Origin: CAZMGV01 sp964621525 [NCBI: uncultured bacterium]
GTDB lineage: Bacteria; JAGRBM01
Assembly (NCBI GenBank): GCA_964621525.1
Contig: CAZUMS010000011.1
Span: 36,857-100,856 of the forward strand
Reading direction: 5' to 3'
Length of the DNA stretch: 64,000 bases
Shown here piece by piece: positions 16,386 through 23,599 of the stretch. Position 1 is the first letter of the stretch. Every line of letters begins with the position of its first letter. Position numbers and translations under genes: made by a program. The notes under the pieces were generated by a model. It did not search any database and was not told where the DNA came from. It worked only from the letters and a program-made list of their open reading frames with translations.

Positions 16386-16455
16386 CCGGAGAATTTTACA
16401 AACGTGCCGGGCGGCCCTCCGGAAGGGTGCCGGACCGGCGCGCGGGGAGGCCCCC

Positions 16456-16613
16456 CCCCCCTCTGTTTTTTCCCGAACTCATCCCGGCGCTCCCCGCGCC
16501 ACCCTTCTCTGCCAGCGCAGAGAAGGGACCGTTTCAGTTAACGGGGTTAGCTGGATTCCGGCCCTCTTTACGTCAGTAGAGAGGGCAGCCCCGGAGGGGC
16601 GGGTGAGTCCGTT
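16456..16613. repeat. Bipartite hairpin repeat, tandem unit 1
   Basis: The unit starts with a C-run and CTGTTTTTTCC. A left arm (CATCCCGGCGCTCCCCGCGCC) follows, then an 11-bp perfect stem CCCTTCTCTGC/GCAGAGAAGGG (16502-16527). A second hairpin, GCCCTCTTTAC with GTAGAGAGGGC (16561-16586, one mismatch), follows with the tail GCCCCGGAGGGGCGGGTGAG. The tail resembles the left arm in reverse complement, so the two hairpins face each other. Confidence 0.7.
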
Positions 16614-16695
16614 CTGCGCCCGCCAGTGAGGTGTGCCGTTCCGTGCCGTTCCGTGCCCAAGTGTGTTTATCCGTGCTGACCTGTGCAGGGTACCC

Positions 16696-16850
16696 CTCCC
16701 CCCCCCTGTTTTTTCCGGACCCATCCGGCCTCGCGGCCACCTTCCCTGCACGCAAGGAAGGCGCATCCCCAAGGCATGATGGCTGACGGGATGGCCCTCT
16801 TTGCTTGCAGAGAGGGTGCCCCGGAGGGGCGGGTGAGTCCGGTCCCGCTA
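16696..16850. repeat. Bipartite hairpin repeat, tandem unit 2
   Basis: A second copy of the preceding unit: C-run, CTGTTTTTTCC, left arm CATCCGGCCTCGCGGCC, stem CCTTCCCTGC/GCAAGGAAGG (16740-16761), then hairpin CCCTCTTTGC/GCAGAGAGGG (16795-16816) with the same GCCCCGGAGGGGCGGGTGAG tail. Stem sequences differ from unit 1 but stay paired, which indicates selection for structure. No gene was found from 16386 to 17126. Confidence 0.7.
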
Positions 16851-17126
16851 TCAAAACCCCAGGGGTTTCAGCCGGTTAACCCCGATAACGAGGAATAGGG
16901 AGGAAAATCCCCGCGCCGCCTGCCGTTAAGGTTTCCAGGTCCGGGCCGGGCACGGGGCAAACGGGCTCCCGGCGGAGCCCCAGCCACCGGGATTAGTATA
17001 GGTTATATGACGAGAAAGGCAAGGGGGAATCGGCAAAGCGCAAAAGGGCATTGCCTCTAAGTTGAGTCATTAGGCCTGATTTTAGATTTTATTTTGGGAA
17101 TCAATCCGCTAGCATCTTTAGGGCAT

Positions 17127-18686
17127 ATGGCAATTGCAAAACCAAAACCGGCGAACCGGCGGGTAATACCTGCAATCAAGGTTCATCAGTGGCTACCTGA
17201 ATGGGACCGAATAAAATTTGATGCTGAAGGTTGGCAGCGCAAACCAGAAAAGCGTCATTTCTACATTTTCTCAATTAAGGCCGCTGAATTGAAAGCACTC
17301 ACAGGTATCCAGCGTAGATCAGCAAACGCAGATCAACCACGAAAACGAGAATTAGGAATTCAGAGGCGACACGAAGAAGAAAGATCTCTGGCGATCAGAG
17401 ATTTTGTTCGTTACGGCTATCCTGCATGTGATCTCAATGTAGCACAGCGAAAAGAAGAGAAATATCGTCCACTTCTTCGGCCGGGGTGGCTGCCATCGGC
17501 AATAATTGTCAATATTCGACCAGAGAACGACGAATTCGGACATATTTTTCAGGAAGATTTAGTTACGGTGATAGATCTACCAGATGGTGCCGCTTCTATC
17601 CAATTACCTTATGGTTTTAAAGATTCGCGATGGAGGCCAGAATCAAGTGACCAATTTCCAATTCAGGTAATCGATGGACAACACAGGCTATGGGCTTTTA
17701 ATGACGTAGGAATCGACGAAAAGGGACAATTTGAAGTGCCAGTTGTGGCATTCGATAATCTGGATATTGGTTTCCAAGCGTACCTTTTCTGGTCAATTAA
17801 TATTCGTCCTAAGAGGATTAAACCATCCTTAGCCTTCGATCTTTATCCATTGCTGCGATCCCAGGACTGGCTTGATGGTTTTTCTGGACATTCGATATAC
17901 CGTCAGACTCGAGCGCAAGAAATTGTCGAAAATCTATGGATGTACCCAGAAAGTCCTTGGTATAAATCAATCGATATGCTCGGTGAAAAAACGGGGTATG
18001 TTACACAATCGGCATGGATTAATTCGTTAACCTCATCATATATTAAAAGATGGAATGATAAAGTTGATGAAGACGAAACTAGGATTGGTGGACTCTTCGG
18101 TGCGCCAAATAAAAAAGACGCATTACTAATAGGATGGAATAGAGCACAACAAGTAGCATTTCTTATTTACTTAGGAAATGAACTCAAATTTCGTGTAGCC
18201 AAAAATAGTGACTGGGCAGACAAAATAAGAGATTCGTCGGAAAAGAAAAAACCGGACCCGGCTTTCTACAGTCAAGACTCATTGCTGAATTCTGATCAAG
18301 GTGTTCGAGGTCTCTTGGCCGTCACCAACGACATATTCTGCGCTCTCTCAAGAAAGTATAAATTAAAGGAATGGCAGAGTGCGAGTGATGATATTTCTGA
18401 TATAACAGATGAAGCAATTAAGATTGAATTAGCCAGTATTGAAGATCAGGATTTCAAAAAGATAATTAAAAATATGGCGAATATACTATCGCAATTTGAC
18501 TGGCGCACTTATTCTGCGGTCCCTGATGATGACAAAGCCAAAGAGCGAAAGGCCGCATATCGTGGTGGTTCAGGATATAAAGAACTCAAAAGGCACTTAT
18601 TAGAGCATTTATCTGGTGAGTCGTCTGATATTGGGGAAATCGCCAGGGCACTACTTAGAAATCCAAGAAAAATCTCGCATGAGTAA
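17127..18686 (+). CDS. DGQHR-domain (DndB/DpdB-like) protein
   Basis: 519 residues from ATG 17127 (AGGG lies three bases before it; an in-frame TTG at 17094 would add 11 residues). The signature DGQHR is at residues 183-187 in FPIQVIDGQHRLWAF, the motif that defines the DndB/DGQHR family. DndB regulates DNA phosphorothioation, and relatives occur in 7-deazaguanine DNA-modification and other defence loci, so a role in DNA modification or phage defence is likely. The rest has no recognised domain. Base composition is sharply AT-rich: 24 of 60 bases at 17641-17700 are G or C, against 45 of 60 at 22921-22980. This marks recent transfer. The next gene overlaps the stop by eight bases. Confidence 0.8.
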   Translation: MAIAKPKPANRRVIPAIKVHQWLPEWDRIKFDAEGWQRKPEKRHFYIFSIKAAELKALTGIQRRSANADQPRKRELGIQRRHEEERSLAIRDFVRYGYPACDLNVAQRKEEKYRPLLRPGWLPSAIIVNIRPENDEFGHIFQEDLVTVIDLPDGAASIQLPYGFKDSRWRPESSDQFPIQVIDGQHRLWAFNDVGIDEKGQFEVPVVAFDNLDIGFQAYLFWSINIRPKRIKPSLAFDLYPLLRSQDWLDGFSGHSIYRQTRAQEIVENLWMYPESPWYKSIDMLGEKTGYVTQSAWINSLTSSYIKRWNDKVDEDETRIGGLFGAPNKKDALLIGWNRAQQVAFLIYLGNELKFRVAKNSDWADKIRDSSEKKKPDPAFYSQDSLLNSDQGVRGLLAVTNDIFCALSRKYKLKEWQSASDDISDITDEAIKIELASIEDQDFKKIIKNMANILSQFDWRTYSAVPDDDKAKERKAAYRGGSGYKELKRHLLEHLSGESSDIGEIARALLRNPRKISHE

Positions 18687-19980
18687 GAAGTTTTCCAAGG
18701 GTTCGCCGGACTTTGCAGCGGCAGTTAAAGCAGCCTCCAACGCTCGAATCGGTATCGCCCTTTCTGGACATATTGGCCCTCGATTACGAAAGGAGCAGAG
18801 ATGGCTGGAGAAACTGAATATCTATTCTACAGATCCGATCAAAGCTATAAAGTCTCATTCGATAAATCATCAACAACTTACTGAGTACGTTGCTGTAGCA
18901 GGAATATTACATACGTTTGACGGTTGGTCATATCTGGGCCGGGCGTTGAATGCGCTAATGCTTTCGGACTTTTCTAGATCAATACATTTTTCGTATTATG
19001 CCGAACTTCGTGCAGCGCTTTCCATCTTGGCTCTCGAAGGAATTGGAGTTTTTAACGGCAGGAATATTTATATCGATGTGAAAGGGAGATGCCGCCTACA
19101 TTCCTCACTCCCGACACATAAAGCTGTATGGAGTTATCTAGATAGTTGGGGGCGTTCGCCTAAGAGCGAAATCACCACGAAGCTTTTCAGATATCAGGGT
19201 GTCACATTCGAAGATTGGATAATCGCCTCAAAATTATCCACTGGGTCAATTGCACCACATGCATGGCTTTCATGCTGGGGTACAGATATTAAAAATTTTG
19301 CCAATGATCACTTAACCCGGAACAATGCGAGTTATCAACCGTCTCCATTGTCAGGAGACTATAAAGTTCCACTGCCTAAGATTTATGATCTAGTATGTAA
19401 GATATGGGAGTCTTTCGTCCCGACTATCGGTGGCTATGACGAAAATAGTAATGTCGATCATCTGATTGATATGTATGAATTGTATGAAAAAAATGCGGCA
19501 GTAACGAATATTGTTAACGGTCATATCGTTCCAGGGATGCAAGTGTTAGGTATTAATACGGGGATACAAAGACTTATTATAGATCGATACAAAAATAATA
19601 AGCGTGGGACACTTGGACTTATCCTTGATTCTGGAAATCCAAATAACAATGAACCGATTCCAGTTCAGATGATATCTAGAGCGACAATGCTACTTAAACT
19701 TGCAACATTGATGGCTAGACGCAGTATCGGCTCTTCTATAGATTTCCACAATGATGCGAAATTCTGGTGGATGACAGAGTGTGCCTATCGAGGGTTATGG
19801 AATGAAAAATCTCCACCGGCAGATATAAAATTGTGTTGGGATGATATGAAACAGGTATTGGCGGACTTAGTCGCCGGGCAACAAAAGTCGTTAGATCGAT
19901 ATGATATTTCGAAAAATATAAGAGGAACTGAGAAGGTTGAGGCTTGTGAACTAATAGGGCTATACGGAATGGCAGCATGA
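18679..19980 (+). CDS. Unrecognised partner of the DGQHR protein
   Basis: 433 residues from ATG 18679. The ATG shares the bases ATGAGTAA with the end of the DGQHR gene, so the two are translationally coupled. The open frame extends upstream to 18616, but those codons overlap the DGQHR gene. I recognise no family. Notable features are a basic N-terminus, a helical region SIHFSYYAELRAALSILALEGIGVFNG that recalls HEPN-like helices only loosely, a THKAVWSYLDSWGRSP stretch, and a helical C-terminus. No signal peptide or membrane segment is present. It shares the AT-rich composition of its upstream neighbour and ends by overlapping the methyltransferase start by four bases, so the three genes form one operon. 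Confidence 0.75.
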   Translation: MSKKFSKGSPDFAAAVKAASNARIGIALSGHIGPRLRKEQRWLEKLNIYSTDPIKAIKSHSINHQQLTEYVAVAGILHTFDGWSYLGRALNALMLSDFSRSIHFSYYAELRAALSILALEGIGVFNGRNIYIDVKGRCRLHSSLPTHKAVWSYLDSWGRSPKSEITTKLFRYQGVTFEDWIIASKLSTGSIAPHAWLSCWGTDIKNFANDHLTRNNASYQPSPLSGDYKVPLPKIYDLVCKIWESFVPTIGGYDENSNVDHLIDMYELYEKNAAVTNIVNGHIVPGMQVLGINTGIQRLIIDRYKNNKRGTLGLILDSGNPNNNEPIPVQMISRATMLLKLATLMARRSIGSSIDFHNDAKFWWMTECAYRGLWNEKSPPADIKLCWDDMKQVLADLVAGQQKSLDRYDISKNIRGTEKVEACELIGLYGMAA

Positions 19981-21110
19981 AATACATGGGCTCCAAACGG
20001 GCGATGCTCCAGAACGGACTTGGCGAGGAGCTCGCCAGACGGGTGCCCGAGGCTGTCAGGTTCGTTGACCTGTTCACGGGTTCCGGTGCAGTGGCGTGGC
20101 ATGTGGCGACACACTGGGGGATCCCTGTTCTTGCCGTCGATTTGCAGGCCTATGCAACGGCATTGGCGGGTGCTGTCGTTTGCCGGGACACGGTCGTCGA
20201 TGGGGCACAACTCAAAAACGACTGGTTCGACCGCGCGGAGGAGCTTCTCAGCGAAGCTTCCTGCTGGAATGACCTGACGGAGTTCCAGGACGATCTGGGC
20301 GAACGGATATCCAGACGCTTGGCTGACGAAGCCCGGCAGCTTTGTGAACTGCTCGGGCCAATCGGTCAGGCATACGGCGGTTATTATTACAGCCCGATGC
20401 AGGCTGCGGTCATCGAAGGGCTCAGGGCAACGCTCCCCGAAACTCCGAATGAACGGCGGGTGGCTATTGCCGCCCTGATTCAGGCTGGCAGCCGGTGCGC
20501 GGCCTCTCCGGGCCATACGGCGCAGCCGTTCAAGCCGAACAGCACGGCGGGGAAATTCCTGCTGGAAGCGTGGCGTCGAGACGTCTGGGACGAGACTGAA
20601 AAGGCATTAAAGGCGATATCATCGCTCGCTGCGAAGGTTTCGGGAGACACGCATCAGGGCGATGCCGTGGCCCTGGTTCCCGACCTCATCCGGGAAGGGG
20701 ATCTCGTTTTCCTCGATCCGCCCTATTCCGGCGTTCATTACAGCCGCTTCTATCATGTGCTGGAGACAATCGCGCGTGGTGAGATCGGCGAAGTTTCCGG
20801 CACAGGGCGCTATCCGGCACCGGAGGAACGGCCGCGTTCCGCCTTCAGCGTCATGACCGAATCGCGCGATGCCCTCGATACGCTCCTTCAGTCGATCAGC
20901 GCGGCAGGCGGAAGGGTTATTATGACTTTTCCCGCAGGCAAGGCTTCCAACGGATTGTCCGGCGTCAAAGTTAAAAATACTGCCGAAAAGTATTTCAAAA
21001 TTCTCTCCCAGAAGATTTCCTCCAGGTTCAGCACCTTGGGCGGCAACCGTGAGAATCGAGATGCCCGGATTGACCGGGGAGAACTTATCCTGACGCTGCT
21101 TCCCAAATAG
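19977..21110 (+). CDS. D12-class DNA N6-adenine methyltransferase
   Basis: 377 residues. The N-terminal KYMGSKRAML is the class-alpha motif X, motif I is FVDLFTGSGAV (residues 29-39), and the catalytic motif IV is DPPY at 247-250 in LVFLDPPYSGVHYSRFYH. This order (X, I, IV) defines D12/Dam-like adenine methyltransferases. The long insert between motifs I and IV should hold the target-recognition region. The ATGA overlap with the preceding stop makes it the third gene of the operon, yet it is GC-rich like the host while the first two genes are AT-rich. No restriction nuclease gene is present. It may mark host DNA for the DGQHR/partner pair, or the combination may be an assembled cassette. It ends at a terminator-like hairpin. 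Confidence 0.88.
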   Translation: MKYMGSKRAMLQNGLGEELARRVPEAVRFVDLFTGSGAVAWHVATHWGIPVLAVDLQAYATALAGAVVCRDTVVDGAQLKNDWFDRAEELLSEASCWNDLTEFQDDLGERISRRLADEARQLCELLGPIGQAYGGYYYSPMQAAVIEGLRATLPETPNERRVAIAALIQAGSRCAASPGHTAQPFKPNSTAGKFLLEAWRRDVWDETEKALKAISSLAAKVSGDTHQGDAVALVPDLIREGDLVFLDPPYSGVHYSRFYHVLETIARGEIGEVSGTGRYPAPEERPRSAFSVMTESRDALDTLLQSISAAGGRVIMTFPAGKASNGLSGVKVKNTAEKYFKILSQKISSRFSTLGGNRENRDARIDRGELILTLLPK

Positions 21111-21113
21111 GCT

Positions 21114-21135
21114 CCTCCCTACTCAGGGAGGGTTT
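21114..21135 (+). terminator. Terminator-like hairpin repeat, copy D1
   Basis: CCTCCCT-ACTC-AGGGAGG followed by GTTTT, four bases after the methyltransferase stop. It matches copy B at 14681-14706 almost exactly and again is followed by a second hairpin of the C type. Confidence 0.7.
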
Positions 21136-21162
21136 TCCGGTCCCGTCATTCAGCTCCCGGTT

Positions 21163-21188
21163 CCCCCTCCCTGGGTATAGGGAGGGGG
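21163..21188. repeat. GC-rich hairpin repeat, copy D2
   Basis: CCCCCTCCCT and AGGGAGGGGG pair around a 6-base loop, with the tail CAGGGGGGAGAGTCCG. Stem and tail match copy C at 14778-14803. Confidence 0.75.
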
Positions 21189-21224
21189 CAGGGGGGAGAG
21201 TCCGTTCGCGTCCCATCCCCCCAT

Positions 21225-21254
21225 TTCGCTCCGTCCGTTCGGCTGCGGTATACT
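21225..21254 (+). promoter_or_regulatory. Candidate promoter of the MNT/HEPN/pyk operon, possibly leaderless
   Basis: TATACT at 21249-21254 is a good -10 box with a weak TTCGCT 18 bp upstream. Only nine bases separate it from the ATG at 21264, so transcription would start within a few bases of the start codon and leave no room for a ribosome-binding site. Confidence 0.4.
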
Positions 21255-21263
21255 CCCTCCCCG

Positions 21264-21641
21264 ATGGAAGCAGAGAAACAGCAGGGCCCCGGTGTTCCGC
21301 TGCCGCCGGACGCGATCGAGCGCCGGCTGGGGAGCCCCGGCGTGCTGGCCGGTATCCGGCGGCGGCTGGAGGCGGCGTTCGGCGCGCGCCTGAAGGACGT
21401 GATCCTCTACGGCTCCACGGTCCGGGGCGACGACGAGCCGGACAGCGACATCGACCTGCTGGTGCTGGTTTCGGAACCCTACGACTGGGGCCGGGACTGG
21501 GACCTGGCCTACGATGCCCTTTACGACATTTACCTCATCGGCGGCCGCCCGCTGTCGATCAAGGTCAAGACGCTGGCGCAGTACGAGACCTCGCCGATGC
21601 CGTTCTACCGGAACGTCCACCGCGAGGGGCTTCACCTTTGA
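21264..21641 (+). CDS. MNT-type nucleotidyltransferase (antitoxin of MNT/HEPN pair)
   Basis: 125 residues with the minimal nucleotidyltransferase core: LYGSTVRGDDEPDSDIDLLVLV contains Gly50-Ser51 and the metal-binding Asp62 and Asp64. Members of this family paired with HEPN proteins act as antitoxins, in characterised cases by adding AMP groups to a tyrosine on the HEPN toxin. The core and its following third-acidic-strand region are intact, so it may be active. Its TGA overlaps the TTG start of the HEPN gene by four bases, the usual arrangement. The transcript may be leaderless. Confidence 0.85.
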   Translation: MEAEKQQGPGVPLPPDAIERRLGSPGVLAGIRRRLEAAFGARLKDVILYGSTVRGDDEPDSDIDLLVLVSEPYDWGRDWDLAYDALYDIYLIGGRPLSIKVKTLAQYETSPMPFYRNVHREGLHL

Positions 21642-22051
21642 CCGAGGCGGCGGGAATTCTCTGGAACAAGTCGGTCCGCAAGCTGCGGGCGGCGGAAACC
21701 CTTTTTGCGGAAGGGGATTACGGATCGGCGTCGGGCCTCGCCTATTTCGCTGCGTTCAATGCGGTGTCGGCGCTGTTCCTGCTGGATGGGCTTGAGTTCC
21801 GCAAGCATTCCCAGGTCCAGTCGGCCGTGTTCGTCGAACTGGCGAGAAAGGGCCGCTGGCCCGAAGAACTGGCACGGGGATTCCGCAAGCTCGGCGAACT
21901 CCGCGCGGAAGACGATTACGAAACCGCCCCGGAATGCACGGAGTCCACCGGCAAGGAGGCGCTCCGCATGGCGGAGGCGATCCTCCGGCAGGTGAGCCGG
22001 GAGCGTCCGGGCCTGTTCGTTCTCTGGGACGAGGACGACGTGAGCCGATGA
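21638..22051 (+). CDS. HEPN-domain protein (toxin partner of MNT)
   Basis: 137 residues, all helical, of the HEPN type that pairs with MNT proteins: SGLAYFAAFNAVSALFLLDGL is the first helix pair, HSQVQSAVFVELARKG follows, and LGELRAEDDYETAP near the C-terminus matches the usual R-x-x-ADY element. The textbook RNase motif (Arg, four to six residues, His) is not evident, so catalytic activity is uncertain. Translation starts at TTG 21638 inside the MNT stop. Its own TGA overlaps the ATG of pyruvate kinase, coupling a toxin-antitoxin-like pair to a central glycolytic gene. Confidence 0.78.
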   Translation: MTEAAGILWNKSVRKLRAAETLFAEGDYGSASGLAYFAAFNAVSALFLLDGLEFRKHSQVQSAVFVELARKGRWPEELARGFRKLGELRAEDDYETAPECTESTGKEALRMAEAILRQVSRERPGLFVLWDEDDVSR

Positions 22052-23466
22052 AACCATTCAACCGCACCAAGATCGTGGCGACGCTGGGCCCTTCCGCGAA
22101 CAGCGTGGAACGGATCCGGGAGCTGATCCGCGCCGGGGCGGACGGCTTCCGGCTGAACTTCTCGCACGGGGACGGGGCGCAGCTGGAGCCGCTTGTCCAG
22201 GCGGTGCGCGAGGCGGTGAAGGCCGAGCGGGTGCACATCCCCGTGCTGGCCGACATCCAGGGGCCCAAGCTCCGGATCGGCCGGATGCCCAAGGAGGGCG
22301 TCACGCTGGTGGAGGGGGAGCCGCTCGTTCTCACCGAACGGCCGCTCCCGGAGGGCAGCGCCCATGAAATCCACTCCCCCTACGAATACCTGACGAAGGA
22401 CATTAAGGCCGGGGCGAGGATCCTGCTCGCCGACGGGACTATCGAACTGAAAGCCGAAGCGGTCTCGGGCCAGGACATCCGGTGCCGCATCGTCACGGGC
22501 GGCCGCCTTTATTCCAACAAGGGGCTCAACCTGCCGGGGACGAAGCTCTCGGTGGAGACGCTGACGGCAAAGGACCGGCTGGACCTCGAATACATCGCCC
22601 GGCGGGGCCTCGACATGGTGGCGATCTCGTTCGTCCGGTCGGCGGAGGATGTCGAGCTGGCGCGGCGGCTCCTTGGCGGCGGGCGGAAGATCCCCGTGAT
22701 GGCGAAGCTGGAGCGGCCGGAGGCGCTGGACCATCTGGACGACATTCTGGAGGCTTCCGACGGCGTGATGGTGGCGCGCGGCGATCTGGGCGTCGAACTC
22801 GACTTCGAACGGGTGCCGCTCCTCCAGAAACGCATCCTGGAGCGGGCCGCCGTGCGCGGTAAGTGGGCCATCGTCGCCACGCAGATGCTGGGCTCCATGG
22901 TCCTGAACCGGCGGCCCACGCGGGCGGAGGTGTCCGACGTGGCGAACGCCGTGCTGGACGGCGCCGACGCGGTGATGCTCTCGGAGGAGACCGCCGCGGG
23001 GAACCACCCGGTCGAGGCGGTGGACGCCATGGCGCGGATTTCCCGCGAGGCCGAGACGGCCGACCACACGGCCCCGGTGAAGTTCGACGCCGACATTGTG
23101 TCGTTCGCCGCCGGGGCGGCCGGGGCGGCGGTCTCCGCCGCCGAGCGGCTGAACGCGAAGGCCATCGTCGCGCTCGCGGGCTCGGGCCTCACGGCGCTGC
23201 TCGTTTCCAAGTGGCGGCCGCGCCTCCCGGTGCTCGCGCTGTCCGCCCACGAGCCCACGCTCCGCCGCCTCAACGTCCTGCGCGGCGTGATCCCGGTGCC
23301 GATCGGCGAGCGCGCCGACATGGAGCGGCAGCTCGAATCGGCCGACCGGTATCTCACCCGCGAGGGCTGGGCCCGGCCCGGCGACACGGTGGTGGTCGTC
23401 GCGGCGGTGCCGCTCGGCGAGGGCAAGGAAACGAACTCGATCCGGTTCCACAAGGTGAGGGCGTGA
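22048..23466 (+). CDS. pyk: Pyruvate kinase
   Basis: 472 residues, the usual bacterial length. It converts phosphoenolpyruvate and ADP to pyruvate and ATP, the last step of glycolysis. Landmarks are RTKIVATLGPSANSVERI and ADGFRLNFSHGD at the N-terminus, the magnesium-binding region around MVARGDLGVEL, GKWAIVATQMLGSM, and PTRAEVSDVANAVLDGADA followed by VMLSEETAAG. The C-terminal allosteric domain is present. The start is fixed at ATG 22048 by the conserved N-terminus, and it overlaps the HEPN stop (ATGA). There is no strong ribosome site of its own, so expression probably depends on translation of the MNT/HEPN pair. Confidence 0.95.
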   Translation: MKPFNRTKIVATLGPSANSVERIRELIRAGADGFRLNFSHGDGAQLEPLVQAVREAVKAERVHIPVLADIQGPKLRIGRMPKEGVTLVEGEPLVLTERPLPEGSAHEIHSPYEYLTKDIKAGARILLADGTIELKAEAVSGQDIRCRIVTGGRLYSNKGLNLPGTKLSVETLTAKDRLDLEYIARRGLDMVAISFVRSAEDVELARRLLGGGRKIPVMAKLERPEALDHLDDILEASDGVMVARGDLGVELDFERVPLLQKRILERAAVRGKWAIVATQMLGSMVLNRRPTRAEVSDVANAVLDGADAVMLSEETAAGNHPVEAVDAMARISREAETADHTAPVKFDADIVSFAAGAAGAAVSAAERLNAKAIVALAGSGLTALLVSKWRPRLPVLALSAHEPTLRRLNVLRGVIPVPIGERADMERQLESADRYLTREGWARPGDTVVVVAAVPLGEGKETNSIRFHKVRA

Positions 23467-23500
23467 ACTCCCGGCGCTTCGCCGCTTCCCTCACCCCCGT

Positions 23501-23555
23501 CCCCTCTCCCGTGAATCGGGAGAGGGGCGTTGTCCCTCCCGATTCACGGGAGGGA
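23501..23555. repeat. Double hairpin repeat with complementary loops, copy E
   Basis: Hairpin one is CCCCTCTCCC/GGGAGAGGGG with loop GTGAATC. Hairpin two is TCCCTCCC/GGGAGGGA with loop GATTCAC, the exact reverse complement of the first loop. The whole segment can therefore fold as two hairpins, as kissing loops, or as one long cruciform. The flank CTCCCGGCGCTTCGCCGC at 23468 links it to copy B. It fills the gap after pyk. Confidence 0.75.
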
Positions 23556-23599
23556 CGGCGAGCGCAGCGGGCAGGGTGGGGCGCCGCCCAGGAGCCCGC

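Noticed and set aside
16441-16850. CRISPR array
   Set aside because: The repeated units are only two, differ in sequence, and consist of hairpins with variable stems rather than identical repeats with unique spacers.
17094-21110. Complete Dnd, Dpd or classical restriction-modification system
   Set aside because: Only the DGQHR protein and a methyltransferase are recognisable. No cysteine desulfurase, DNA-modifying radical enzyme, helicase or restriction nuclease is present.
16985-21200. Integrated plasmid or prophage
   Set aside because: No integrase, tRNA attachment site, transposase or phage structural gene was found at either end of the AT-rich segment.
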